NCBI GenBank assembly: GCA_903929355.1
Contig: CAIYUN010000081.1
Coordinates: 62,001-126,000, forward strand
Length of the DNA: 64,000 bases
Origin: an uncultured Opitutaceae bacterium
GTDB taxonomy: Bacteria > Verrucomicrobiota > Verrucomicrobiia > Opitutales > Opitutaceae
Direction of reading: 5' to 3'
The number at the start of each line of letters is the position of its first letter. The first letter of the stretch is position 1. Positions 7,581-15,369 of this stretch are shown one piece after another. The translations under genes were made by a program, and so were the position numbers. Under the pieces are notes generated by a model that ran no database searches, had not been told where the DNA came from, and was given only the letters and a program-made list of their open reading frames with translations.

Positions 7581-9011
7581 TCATTGGAGGGTCAGGGTTG
7601 GGCGGGAAAACATCGCTCCGGCCGGCTGGCCGAGCCGGACGGCGGCGAGATCGGCGGCGGTGAAGCAGCCGCTGCCGGTCTTCCCGGCGGCATGGGTGGC
7701 CAGGGCGAGCGCGGTGCAGCGGTCGCTGTGGCCCTCGGACGTGCGCGGGGCGGCGTAGTTGTATTCCCCGTTGCGGACGATCTGCTGCATCGCGTGCAGG
7801 TCCTCGCGGACGGCGGTCGAGATCGGCACCCGCAGCTTGGTGGGCGACTCGAACGCCCGCCGCAGCTTGGGGAAGATGTCCCGCTTGAACTTGGTCGTGA
7901 AAGTGCAGAGCTCGATCTTGCCGAACTCATGCTTCTCCGGGTCCCAGCGCCCAAACCCGGCCGCCGGCTTGACCAGGTGGTCGCCGAGGCCGATGCCCGG
8001 CCCCGTGTAGTCGAACGCCACCCGGCTCGCCCGCCGGATGCGGTTGGCCAGGATCGCCTCCTGGTCCGGGGTCGAGACACCCTTGAGCACGAGCACCTCG
8101 CGCGTCCACAGCACGTCGCCGACCAGCTCCAGCGCCCAGCAGACGGTCGGATCGTTGGTCCGGCCAAAGTCGATGCCGAGGAACACCGGGTTGCCGCCGC
8201 GACCGTCCCACAGGGCGGGGTCGGCAAACTCCACCGCATCGGCGCTCTCGGCCAGAGCGATGATGTCGTAAGGCAGCAGCACGTTGCTGCTGTCCAGAAA
8301 CTGGCACTCATATTCCTGCGAAAAACCCTCCGGGTCGTCCATGCCCTCGCGGATTTGCTCAATGTCCAGCGGCAGGCCGGCGGCGATGGCGTCATGGATC
8401 GTGACGCGGTGGACCGCCCAGCTCATCTTCCGGCCCTCGCGTGGATTGAGCAGGTTCTCGTCCACGATCTTGAAGAAACGCCCGCTCTTGCCGTTGGGCG
8501 TCGAGATCACGCGCATCTTCTTTTCCCCGCCGCGCAGCGGGTTGGTGATGGACGGCAGGATCGCGCGCCAGGTGGCCTCGTCGTCCTCGAAGAAGGCAAA
8601 CTCCGTCAGCAGCACGTTGGCCGAGAAGCCGCGCACCGTGTCGGGCCGGCCCGGCACCGCGACGATGCGCGCCCCGTTGGGGAAGCTGATGCTCGACGCC
8701 TTGAGCAACGACTGCGGCCCGGCGAACCGTTCCAGCTCGGCGTCCACGGCCGCAAACTTGAGCGCCTCGGCCCACTCGGCGCATTTGGCGAGCGACTCGA
8801 TGCTCTGGCGCTCGGACGGCGCGGCGATCAGCCAGGTGGTCTTGGGCCGGAGCTGGCAGTCGGCCACAATCTCCTCGGCCGAGGAAAAATCCTTGCCGGT
8901 CTGGCGCGACCAGATGCCGGCCTTGAAGCGCGCGGCATCGTTCACCCAGGCGCGCTGGTAGGGCAGCAGCAGGTCGGCCGGCGTGGGGAGCTTTTTGCGC
9001 CGGTCGCTCAT
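7581..9011 (-). CDS. Terminase large subunit (Mu gp28-like)
   Basis: The 476-residue product has a Walker A-like IWSRQTGKDFSS (about 33-44), then VLLTEFAFFEDD (133-143) as Walker B, with Glu at the position usually taken by Asp. After ISTPNGKSGRFF comes the RNase H-like nuclease core, starting with LGIDFGRTNDP (Asp281). The ATPase and nuclease domains cover the whole length expected for Mu-type large terminases. It overlaps the small subunit gene by 4 nt. Confidence 0.88.
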   Translation of the reverse strand: MSDRRKKLPTPADLLLPYQRAWVNDAARFKAGIWSRQTGKDFSSAEEIVADCQLRPKTTWLIAAPSERQSIESLAKCAEWAEALKFAAVDAELERFAGPQSLLKASSISFPNGARIVAVPGRPDTVRGFSANVLLTEFAFFEDDEATWRAILPSITNPLRGGEKKMRVISTPNGKSGRFFKIVDENLLNPREGRKMSWAVHRVTIHDAIAAGLPLDIEQIREGMDDPEGFSQEYECQFLDSSNVLLPYDIIALAESADAVEFADPALWDGRGGNPVFLGIDFGRTNDPTVCWALELVGDVLWTREVLVLKGVSTPDQEAILANRIRRASRVAFDYTGPGIGLGDHLVKPAAGFGRWDPEKHEFGKIELCTFTTKFKRDIFPKLRRAFESPTKLRVPISTAVREDLHAMQQIVRNGEYNYAAPRTSEGHSDRCTALALATHAAGKTGSGCFTAADLAAVRLGQPAGAMFSRPTLTLQ

Positions 9012-9544
9012 GGCGTCATGCCGAAGATTTCCCGGTAGCGGGCCATCTTCTCGGCGTCGGTGAGGGTTGGGTTCTCGGTCGTGGCCTTGGCGGCGTCGCG
9101 CTCTTTTTCCGCGCGCTCCAGGAGCGCGATGCGGCGGTCGGTCTGGTCGAGGGCGCGACGCTTGATGTCCAACTTGGCGCTCTCGCCGATGATGCCGGCC
9201 AGCGTGGCCAGCTCGTCAATGTCGCCGTCCTTGGCGACCGCGCGCTCAAAGGCCCGTTGCTTGACCAGGGCGAGCGTGGCCTCGTCGAAGTCGCCGCCGC
9301 CCTCCTTGGCCTGCTGCGTCACCAACTCGGCAAACGCCCGCGCTTCGCCGGCCCGCATGAGGAAGCACTTCGTCGCGTAGAACCGCGACAGCGCGCCGAG
9401 GCTCGTGCTGACGTTGAAGTCCTCCTTGAGCCGCTTCTTGGCGTCGTCGTAGGAGACGTTCTCCTCCGTGAGCCAGCGGATCAGCATCTCGCGCTGGTTC
9501 GGCGGGAGCTGGTCGAGCTTGGAGTTGGAACGCGGCTTTTTCAT
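9008..9544 (-). CDS. Terminase small subunit (Mu gp27-like, DUF3486)
   Basis: This 178-residue protein starts at ATG 9544 (MKKPRSNSKLDQLP). It carries the DUF3486 pattern: a basic N-terminus, LDQLPPNQREMLIRWL, then a DNA-binding helical unit with VSTSLGALSRFYATK. The remainder is a long charged helix, likely for oligomerisation. It would recognise DNA and start packaging. It is translationally coupled to the large subunit. Confidence 0.75.
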   Translation of the reverse strand: MKKPRSNSKLDQLPPNQREMLIRWLTEENVSYDDAKKRLKEDFNVSTSLGALSRFYATKCFLMRAGEARAFAELVTQQAKEGGGDFDEATLALVKQRAFERAVAKDGDIDELATLAGIIGESAKLDIKRRALDQTDRRIALLERAEKERDAAKATTENPTLTDAEKMARYREIFGMTP

Positions 9545-9562
9545 GTCCGGTCGGAAAGAGTG

Positions 9563-9594
9563 GCCGGCACGCCGAACCCCTTCGGCGTGCCGGC
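9563..9594. repeat. Perfect 14-bp stem in the leader of the terminase genes
   Basis: GCCGGCACGCCGAA and TTCGGCGTGCCGGC flank a CCCC loop. The structure lies in the 118-nt gap upstream of the small terminase gene. No T-tract follows on either strand, so a classical terminator is unlikely. It could act as an mRNA leader structure or a binding site. Confidence 0.65.
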
Positions 9595-9662
9595 ACTGAT
9601 GACCCCAAGCTCCGCACGGCCGCCCGGCCGCGCGGAAAGTGTGTTGCATGGTCCGTGCATGA

Positions 9663-9926
9663 TCATTGCTTGAGCGCGGCCAGTCCGGCCTCGCGGATCA
9701 GCCACCGGTGCGCGGCGGCGTTATTCGGATCCATGTCGTCGGGCAGAAAATCCACCATGTCGTGGTCCTTGAGCCAGCCCAGGTGCTCGGCCAGGTCGGC
9801 CTCGGTGAGCGCCGGGCGCAGGCGGACGTTGACCTGGGTGAGGAGCTGCTCGCGCGGCAGGGCGAACTGCCGGCTGCGGGCCAGCTCGGCCAGGATGGTG
9901 CGGCGGATGATGAGCGGCGGCGTCAT
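9663..9926 (-). CDS. Small phage protein, possibly winged-helix
   Basis: This 87-residue protein starts at ATG 9926 (MTPPLIIRRTIL). The order of helices and LTEADLAEHLGWLKDHDMVDFL resemble a winged-helix fold. In Mu a small protein (gp26) occupies the same place before the terminase genes. It overlaps the upstream gene by 4 nt. The function is not recognised. Confidence 0.6.
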   Translation of the reverse strand: MTPPLIIRRTILAELARSRQFALPREQLLTQVNVRLRPALTEADLAEHLGWLKDHDMVDFLPDDMDPNNAAAHRWLIREAGLAALKQ

Positions 9927-10363
9927 AGCAGGCCCTTGGTGTTGCGCAGAACGGCGATGATTTCGTTCGGTAGGCTGTTCATGCGGTCGTGGAGGTGGAC
10001 CACGCGGTTCTCGCTGGCGGTGTTGTTGTCCACGAGTTGCTGGCGCACGCCGGCCAGCTCGGCGTCGAGCTTCTCGCGCAGGGCCACATCGGCAGCGGTG
10101 AGCGCGGCGATTTTCTCCTCCAACTCTGCCCGCTCGCGCTTGATGCGGCCGTGGACCTCCTTGAGGTCGTCCTCCGAGGCGCAGGGCTTGTGGGCCTTGA
10201 CCTCGAAGGGCTGCGGCGTGCGCTTGGCGTCGCCCCGGCCGGACAGGTGATGCCAGCACACCACCACCATGGTCACCCCGCCCGCGAGGTAGAACAACAC
10301 CTCCAGCCAGGAGGCGACGGCCGCAGGAGGCGGGGAAACTTGCGCGAGGGGAAGCATGGTCAT
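9923..10363 (-). CDS. Membrane-anchored coiled-coil phage protein (Mu gp25/DUF2730-like)
   Basis: The 146-residue protein has one transmembrane segment (about residues 19-38, WLEVLFYLAGGVTMVVVCW), then a basic stretch and a long coiled coil (ASEDDLKEVHGRIKRERAELEEKIAALTA and onward). Mu gp25 (DUF2730) has the same membrane-plus-helix layout and position. A spanin-like role in lysis is another possibility. Confidence 0.55.
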   Translation of the reverse strand: MTMLPLAQVSPPPAAVASWLEVLFYLAGGVTMVVVCWHHLSGRGDAKRTPQPFEVKAHKPCASEDDLKEVHGRIKRERAELEEKIAALTAADVALREKLDAELAGVRQQLVDNNTASENRVVHLHDRMNSLPNEIIAVLRNTKGLL

Positions 10364-10381
10364 TGCGGAGCGCGGAACAGG

Positions 10382-10702
10382 TCAGAGCTTGGCGGCGGCG
10401 GCCTGGGTGGCCTTCTCGGCCGCGACCGCCGCATGTGCGGCCGTCTGCTCGACCGTGCCGGCGACGGCCGACAGGTCGGTCTTCACTTCGGCGACGTCGG
10501 ATTTCACGTCATCGAGGCCGGCGTTCAGGTGGCCTTTGATCGCCCGCTCGGCGTCCGCGAGGTCGGAGCGCATGCGGTTCGCAAAATTCGTGAGGGCGTT
10601 CCCAAATGAGAAGGACGCGAAGTGGTGGCCGATGAGCGCGCCGGTCGCCAGGAGGACGAAGACCAGGAGGATGATTTCGAGGGGGGTGAAGGAGATGTTC
10701 AT
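10382..10702 (-). CDS. Single-pass membrane protein with amphipathic tail
   Basis: This 106-residue protein has a transmembrane helix at residues 9-30 (IILLVFVLLATGALIGHHF), then a helical region with heptad-like DDVKSDVAEVKTDLSAV and an Ala-rich end. It lies in the cluster of small membrane genes before the terminases, the usual place of lysis genes in Mu-like phages. The leader is C/A-rich (CAACCCAACCCACCC) with no Shine-Dalgarno sequence. Confidence 0.6.
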   Translation of the reverse strand: MNISFTPLEIILLVFVLLATGALIGHHFASFSFGNALTNFANRMRSDLADAERAIKGHLNAGLDDVKSDVAEVKTDLSAVAGTVEQTAAHAAVAAEKATQAAAAKL

Positions 10703-10771
10703 GATGGGTGGGTTGGGTTGCGGTTGTGCCGGGGCGGTGGCCCCGGCGTGTCTTGGTTGGACAAGTTGGGT

Positions 10772-11269
10772 TCAGGACTTCGCAGCCGGCGCGGTCGGGG
10801 CCGGCTTGCCGGGCGAGAATTTTTCCATCTGGCGCGAGCCGAACCACCACGCGATGGAGGTGGTCCCGGCCATGACGTATGCCTCTGTGATGTGTTGCTG
10901 CATGTCCGTGCTCACGCGCGGGAACATCCAAAACGAGTAGCCAATCAGCGCCGCCGTGAGCGTGGGCCGCCAGAGCGCGAGCACGCCGGCCGCAAACGGC
11001 GGGAGGTTGTTGATGTTCGCCGCCGACTGGCTAGCGACGAACGCCTGGTTCGCCCCTTGCTCAATCGTGACCTTGAGCTGGTCGGCCGACAGCTTTGCCT
11101 GGGCGTCGGACTGCGCGGCGATGCGTTGCAGCTCCAGCGCGCCCATGGCCTCGTCGTGCGAGAACTGGGCCTTCTGCTGGAAGATCGAGACGATGCCGGT
11201 GCCGATGCTGCCGAGGCAGCCTAGGATGCCGCCAGAGGCGGCGTTGCCGAGGAGGGAGACGATATCCAT
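10772..11269 (-). CDS. Holin, three-transmembrane-segment type
   Basis: The 165-residue protein has an N-terminal Gly-rich amphipathic segment, a polar helical region (residues 35-90), then two hydrophobic segments from about residue 91: AAGVLALWRPTLTAALIGYS and a second ending in SIAWWFGSRQM. The order of a polar domain, ALWRP plus membrane helix and a final WFG-R resembles the 3TM holin family used for release of phage and gene-transfer particles. The start at 11269 lies directly after a long heptamer array. Confidence 0.6.
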   Translation of the reverse strand: MDIVSLLGNAASGGILGCLGSIGTGIVSIFQQKAQFSHDEAMGALELQRIAAQSDAQAKLSADQLKVTIEQGANQAFVASQSAANINNLPPFAAGVLALWRPTLTAALIGYSFWMFPRVSTDMQQHITEAYVMAGTTSIAWWFGSRQMEKFSPGKPAPTAPAAKS

Positions 11270-11345
11270 GTGCGTGGTTCCTGGTGCTTGGTGCTTCGTT
11301 GCGTTGGGCGTTGAGCGTTCAATGTTGAACGTTGGGCGTTGCAGG
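11270..11345 (-). repeat. Composite heptamer array, about 11 units
   Basis: On the sense (minus) strand the array begins with CAACGCC/CAACGTT-type units and changes to GCACCAA/GAACCAC-type units, ending 1-2 nt before the ATG at 11269. The first part also encodes the last residues (ATPNVQH) and the TGA of the preceding gene. It is the longest array in the prophage and joins two unit types in one array. Confidence 0.75.
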
Positions 11346-11603
11346 CGGCTGCTCCGCCTGGGCGGCCTCGACGCGCTTGTTGAAATGGAGGAGCGCGATC
11401 AGCGGCGCGTTGGCCGCGCTGACAAATCCCGTGACCGAGCCGGGGAACTCCAGCATCTGCCGCGCGTGGATGGAGAGCGCCGCCCACACGATCATCGGCA
11501 GGAGGATGGAGAGCGGCACCACCGCGACGGCAATCAGCCGGGCTGAGGACGGGTTCTCGCCGTCGCCCATCGCGCGGCCGAGGAAGGTGAAAAGGGTCTT
11601 CAT
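11319..11603 (-). CDS. Small phage membrane protein, holin-like
   Basis: The 94-residue protein starts at ATG 11603, sharing one base with the preceding stop (TGATG). It has two hydrophobic stretches: ARLIAVAVVPLSILLPMIVW and a weaker GFVSAANAPLIALLHF. Its C-terminus and stop codon are written by the heptamer array, so the final residues may have been added secondarily. The context suggests a lysis or membrane role. Confidence 0.55.
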   Translation of the reverse strand: MKTLFTFLGRAMGDGENPSSARLIAVAVVPLSILLPMIVWAALSIHARQMLEFPGSVTGFVSAANAPLIALLHFNKRVEAAQAEQPPATPNVQH

Positions 11604-11872
11604 CAGAGGAGCCTCCCGTTGGGTTTGCGCACCGCGCCGCCGGCCTTGGCTTTGCGCCGTGCCAGGCGCTCCAGCCTGGTGGCCTTCAGGATGGCCTCGG
11701 CGAACTGCTCCCACATGAGCCGGGAGCCGCGCAGGGGCAGCACGTCGCCGCCCGCGTTCAGGAGCGGCACGACAAGGTCGCCGTTGCGCTGCACCTCCGG
11801 CGCGCGCCACGCGTGCAGGTTGGTGTGCGGCGGCGGGCAAGTTCTGGCGTGACTTTGGGCGGCGGGTGGCAT
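11603..11872 (-). CDS. Small basic phage protein, function unknown
   Basis: ATG 11872 gives 89 residues; GTG 11893 would add seven. The C-terminal half is a basic amphipathic helix (FAEAILKATRLERLARRKAKAG). It is the first gene after the terminator at 11972 and so probably opens the late operon. No family was recognised and no clear promoter was seen in 11873-11971. Confidence 0.45.
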   Translation of the reverse strand: MPPAAQSHARTCPPPHTNLHAWRAPEVQRNGDLVVPLLNAGGDVLPLRGSRLMWEQFAEAILKATRLERLARRKAKAGGAVRKPNGRLL

Positions 11873-11971
11873 TGCGTGCCACCATTCAACCACGCCTCAA
11901 GGAAACCAGTTAGCGCCCGGTTGTGTCCGTTGACTCCATTGCGGTTTTTTGCCCCCGTTCAAAGGTCCGGA

Positions 11972-12003
11972 CAAAAAAAGGCCCGAGCCGGTAAGGCTCG
12001 GGC
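11972..12003 (-). terminator. Rho-independent terminator, minus strand
   Basis: On the minus strand GCCCGAGCC-TTACC-GGCTCGGGC forms a perfect 9-bp GC-rich stem, followed by CTTTTTTTG. It closes the transcription unit containing the acyltransferase and the two membrane-protein genes and isolates them from the late operon. Confidence 0.9.
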
Positions 12004-12021
12004 GGTGAGGGTCAGTGCCGG

Positions 12022-12567
12022 TCAGCAGGGGAGGCCGCCGTTGATTGATCTGCTCTCGTTTGAGGCAGTGAACAATATGCGTGCCATGGTTCGAGTCCAA
12101 TACTTCCCTATCCCGCCAAAGACTGCTAACGGGAGAATCACCAATGCACCCAAAACAAGGAAAGCAGGGGAGTTTATGGCCAGGCAGCAAGCGAGGGAGC
12201 GGCTAACCCTTTGCGCGAGTTCATAAAGCTCGGGCCGGTTTTTCAAGGCGCTTTCCTCGACATGGAATGCTTCCTTGGCCTGGAGGTAGGAAGGAGTGCG
12301 GTCGGCAAGGAAAAGGTGGGCAATGTCGAGGCGATAAAGCACCGCGAGGGGCGTTGCGCAACGCGCGCGCAGGATTTTGAGCTCCGCGTCGTCCCTGCCA
12401 ATGCGTCCCGCCTTGACCATGAGTTCGAGACGGTCGCTGACGGCGAGAATTTCGTTCCTCATTTGCAGTAGGAGCGTGCGGCGGATCAACAGGCCGTAGA
12501 TCAAATAGGCCGGACCAACCACCGCGAAGGCGAAGAGGGCCCAATAGAGTATGTCTTTTTGAGTCAT
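12022..12567 (-). CDS. Membrane protein, function unknown (moron candidate)
   Basis: The 181-residue protein has an N-terminal transmembrane segment (residues 7-27, ILYWALFAFAVVGPAYLIYGLL), a helical cytoplasmic middle and a second hydrophobic segment near 140-165. It is coupled to the upstream membrane-protein gene by a 4-nt overlap and ends 19 nt before a strong terminator. It does not resemble Mu core genes and may be lysogen-expressed cargo. Confidence 0.6.
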   Translation of the reverse strand: MTQKDILYWALFAFAVVGPAYLIYGLLIRRTLLLQMRNEILAVSDRLELMVKAGRIGRDDAELKILRARCATPLAVLYRLDIAHLFLADRTPSYLQAKEAFHVEESALKNRPELYELAQRVSRSLACCLAINSPAFLVLGALVILPLAVFGGIGKYWTRTMARILFTASNESRSINGGLPC

Positions 12568-12947
12568 GGCTGGGAACTGTCGGAAAGAGGTAATTCCAGC
12601 TGGCCCTTGAGCGCAAGCTCCTTGACGCGCATAATCCGGTCCATTTCACGCTGGTGGCGCTTCTCCGAAGCAACAATCACCCCCCAGGCGGCAGTAAAAG
12701 TGAGACCGAACAATGACCAGCCAAGGAAGGCGAACTGCCGGGAGTCAATGAGCAGCTTGAGCACATCTTTGATGTCCTCAGGGGGCATTCTCCAGCAAAG
12801 AACGCCAATGATCAGGAAGAGCAAGAACGGCACTGTATTGCGGGTCGTAAACGCCGCAATGATGCACCGCTCGGTCGCCTTGATGGCAGCCGTGGTGACC
12901 TTGCCGTCAAACCAAGTGGGCGGGAATGGGCTCATCTTCAGATCCAA
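12564..12947 (-). CDS. Two-pass membrane protein, function unknown
   Basis: The 127-residue protein has hydrophobic segments at about 40-57 (TVPFLLFLIIGVLCW) and 72-92 (FAFLGWSLFGLTFTAAWGVIV), followed by a charged C-terminal helix (ASEKRHQREMDRIMRVKEL). ATG 12935 is an alternative start. It is coupled to the next membrane gene and shares its terminator. A holin/antiholin pair or membrane cargo are both possible. Confidence 0.6.
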   Translation of the reverse strand: MDLKMSPFPPTWFDGKVTTAAIKATERCIIAAFTTRNTVPFLLFLIIGVLCWRMPPEDIKDVLKLLIDSRQFAFLGWSLFGLTFTAAWGVIVASEKRHQREMDRIMRVKELALKGQLELPLSDSSQP

Positions 12948-13036
12948 AACCCTACGCCGCCGGTCCCAGCCCGCACCAGCCTTTATTTTGCAACCTCCGC
13001 CCCATCACCGTCCAGCGCCGGTGAGGGCGGCGGTCT

Positions 13037-14122
13037 TCATACCAACAGCGGCGGACTTGCCCGCGACAGGAACGGTTTTTCAAACACGCGGAAAAAGCCG
13101 TAGCCGACCGCGAAGCAGAGTACGACAATGATCAGCGCGCCAACGGCAGGCAGCGGTCCGCGCCAATAGCCGAAATGAACCACCCCGGCCGTGAACATGA
13201 GCACATGCGCGTGGCAAAGATAGACGCTGTAGCTGATCTCCCCCATCCAAACGAGTTTGGGCACTGATAGCGCTCGGCGCACGAATGAACGCGAGCCCGC
13301 GACAATCAGGGCAAAGAACGCCATCGCCCAGGAAAGATCGAAGCCAGGAGCCAGCCGGTCTACATCATGCGGGGCGAGGACCGCCAGACAGACGGTCGGG
13401 ATGGCCGCCACCAGGGCGAGAAACTCCAGGGGGCCAAGCGGCGTCCGCTCGGTCTCGTTCCAATTTGCGACGCACTGGGCCGCAAACATTCCGACCGCAA
13501 AGTCGAACGCACGGCCAAAAACGTTGTTCACGAGGTTGAAATCTGGCCCGGCATAATGGACCACAGCCCAGCGGTAAAGCGCGTTTCCCGCCGCCAGCAA
13601 CAGGAGGACCAAGCGCGGGTTGCCGCGCTTGAATGCCTGCACGAAAAGCGGGAAGAGCAGGTAGCATTGCGCCTCCAAGACAATGCTCCAAGTCTGCCCA
13701 AGGAGATTGTCCGTATAACCCGGCACGTTCGTCTGCAGCAGCACCGCGTGGATGCCGAGGGCGGTTAGGATGCCGGGCGTGTTCCACGCCAGCAAGGCGG
13801 CCAGGACGCAGGCGGCGTAGTAGGGGGGCAGAATCCTTCGCGCGCGACGCTTGGCATAATCCGCCAGACCGAGCTGGCGCTGTTCGCGGCCTGGACGAAC
13901 CAGCGGCCAATAAAGGCAGAAACCCGAGAGCACCAAGAAAAGGTTCACCCCGACGAAACCGATCAGGAGCGGGTTGGAGTTGAACCGCGCGATCCCAAAC
14001 GAAATTTTGAACGGGTAAAGATAGTCGATGTGGCAGAGAATCACCATCAGGCACGCCAAGCCGCGCAGCCCGTCGATGTAATCCAACCGAGACTGCGACC
14101 TCCTGCGATGGTTCAAAATCAT
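13037..14122 (-). CDS. Acyltransferase 3 family membrane protein (OafA-like)
   Basis: The start at ATG 14122 (MILNHRRRSQ) gives 361 residues and leaves 8 nt after the repressor stop; the longer frame would overlap it. Acyltransferase 3 features are clear: RLDYIDGLRGLACLMVILCHIDY near the N-terminus (the R-x10-H motif), then FLVLSGFCLYWP, KRRARRILPPYY, QTWSIVLEAQCYLLFPL, and about ten membrane helices. Such enzymes acetylate surface glycans and are common phage conversion genes. Its place next to the repressor fits expression in the lysogen. Confidence 0.85.
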   Translation of the reverse strand: MILNHRRRSQSRLDYIDGLRGLACLMVILCHIDYLYPFKISFGIARFNSNPLLIGFVGVNLFLVLSGFCLYWPLVRPGREQRQLGLADYAKRRARRILPPYYAACVLAALLAWNTPGILTALGIHAVLLQTNVPGYTDNLLGQTWSIVLEAQCYLLFPLFVQAFKRGNPRLVLLLLAAGNALYRWAVVHYAGPDFNLVNNVFGRAFDFAVGMFAAQCVANWNETERTPLGPLEFLALVAAIPTVCLAVLAPHDVDRLAPGFDLSWAMAFFALIVAGSRSFVRRALSVPKLVWMGEISYSVYLCHAHVLMFTAGVVHFGYWRGPLPAVGALIIVVLCFAVGYGFFRVFEKPFLSRASPPLLV

Positions 14123-14130
14123 GAGATCGC

Positions 14131-14901
14131 TTAAAAGTGCCGGCGAATCTGCTCCTCGACCGGCCAGCACCAGCGGTATTCGCCCTCGCGTAAATCGGTG
14201 GGAGGGTAGATGTCCGGGTTCAGGCTGGTCAGCCGGATGGTGCGCGGGTTGACGCGGTGGAAAAGCCGGAGGAGGATGCCGTCGTCGGCAAGCTTGACCA
14301 CGACTGGTCGGCCGTTGCGCGGAACGCGGCTCGGTGCGACAACGACCCGGTCGCCGGGCTTGTAGTCGGGCGTCATGCTCTCGCCCTCCACCGTCACGGC
14401 AAACGCCTTCGGGTCGCTGGAGGCGGTCACGATCTGCTCCTGTTCATGCTCGGGAATCTGCTCGTAGGTCCCGGCTTCCCCCGCGTGCGCCCAGGAGACC
14501 ACCCTGATTGCGCGGAGCTGCTCCGTCACCGGGATGATCCGGCCGTCTGGCCGGGGCAACACCCTGGCGGTCGGACCAGGCTCGGGCCTTTCCTCGGGTC
14601 TTGGCGAGGGGCGGTCCTTCAATATCCGCTCCGCCTCCTCGATTTCGTTGCGGTGGTTTGCGATAAACTCGTAATCCGCCGGGGTCTGCGGGTGGCCCAT
14701 GAAAATGAGCTGTTCGGAAAGGCCGAGGCGTTCGCTGATGCCCTTCCATTTTTCCCTGCGTGGGGCCGTTCCCATCTCCCAGCTCTTGGCGGTGGAAGGA
14801 GTTCCGCCTGCGAGCGCGGTCAGGGTCACACCCTGCTTGTCCCTCAACCACGTCAGACGAGTTGCGAGATTTGACGAAAAAATTGAAAATTTTGCTTGCA
14901 C
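14131..14901 (-). CDS. CI/LexA-like prophage repressor (HTH plus S24 peptidase)
   Basis: The 256-residue protein has an N-terminal helix-turn-helix (about 11-68), a Pro-rich linker (97-118) and a C-terminal S24 self-cleaving domain. The nucleophile is Ser175 in VEGESMTPDYKPGD and the likely general base is Lys203 in VVVKLADDG. The expected Ala-Gly cleavage bond is seen at WAHAGEAG (140-141). This architecture implies RecA-stimulated autocleavage and SOS induction, unlike the classical Mu c repressor. It diverges from the early operon across a 46-nt operator region and reads toward the acyltransferase. Confidence 0.88.
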   Translation of the reverse strand: MQAKFSIFSSNLATRLTWLRDKQGVTLTALAGGTPSTAKSWEMGTAPRREKWKGISERLGLSEQLIFMGHPQTPADYEFIANHRNEIEEAERILKDRPSPRPEERPEPGPTARVLPRPDGRIIPVTEQLRAIRVVSWAHAGEAGTYEQIPEHEQEQIVTASSDPKAFAVTVEGESMTPDYKPGDRVVVAPSRVPRNGRPVVVKLADDGILLRLFHRVNPRTIRLTSLNPDIYPPTDLREGEYRWCWPVEEQIRRHF

Positions 14902-14947
14902 GGTTGCGAGAACTTCGTAGTAAAGTTACGACATTGCAGCAAATCCC
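14861..14947. promoter_or_regulatory. Repressor/early operator-promoter region
   Basis: The 46 nt between the divergent repressor and Ner-like genes, plus the repressor 5' end, hold two direct copies of GTTGCGAG (14861 and 14903, 42 bp apart) and an inverted repeat TCGTA-N7-TACGA (14915-14931). A possible rightward promoter is TTGCAC (-35), 16 bp, TAGTAA (-10), overlapping both motifs. The spacing of about four helical turns suits cooperative binding. Confidence 0.5.
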
Positions 14948-15145
14948 ATGGGCAACAACAAGAAAAATTTTCACCCCCGCTCCGACCTGAAGGCGAAGAT
15001 CACCGCCGCCGGTCTCACTTACCAGGGCTTTGCCCGGCGGCACCGGCTCAATTTCCGCACGCTGTATTCGGTCCTTGGCGGCGCTCGCGCCGGCGGCCCG
15101 GTAGCCCGCCGCATCATCCAGAAGATCGAAGGAGGCGCGTCGTGA
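14948..15145 (+). CDS. Ner/Cro-like small DNA-binding regulator
   Basis: This 65-residue basic protein has a helix-turn-helix pattern: LKAKITAAGLTYQGFARRH, then RTLYSVLGG. It is the first gene of the rightward early operon and is divergent from the repressor, as Ner is in Mu. It probably down-regulates early and repressor transcription. The next gene's GTG overlaps its stop by 4 nt. Confidence 0.65.
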   Translation: MGNNKKNFHPRSDLKAKITAAGLTYQGFARRHRLNFRTLYSVLGGARAGGPVARRIIQKIEGGAS

Positions 15146-15357
15146 GCAACCACGAGAAAGCCATCACCGAACTGGTCCTCTCTGCGGTCGAGCCGATGCC
15201 GCTGGATCGGCGGGCTGACTTCTACGGCCATCTTGCGGCGTTGGTCAGCGACGACCAGCTGGTCGTCAACCTCGGCACGATGGCCGACGAGCTGCGCAAG
15301 GTCGCACACAGCCACCGCCAGCTCGTTTTGAACTTTCAACGGAGGACCGAGGGATGA
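15142..15357 (+). CDS. Small early phage protein, function unknown
   Basis: The protein starts at GTG 15142 with GGAGG 6 nt upstream and has 71 residues. It is helical and acidic (EPMPLDRRADFYGHLAALVSDDQLV). The overlap with the Ner-like gene implies co-translation. No family was recognised. Confidence 0.6.
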   Translation: MSNHEKAITELVLSAVEPMPLDRRADFYGHLAALVSDDQLVVNLGTMADELRKVAHSHRQLVLNFQRRTEG

Positions 15358-15369
15358 AGACACCCAAGG

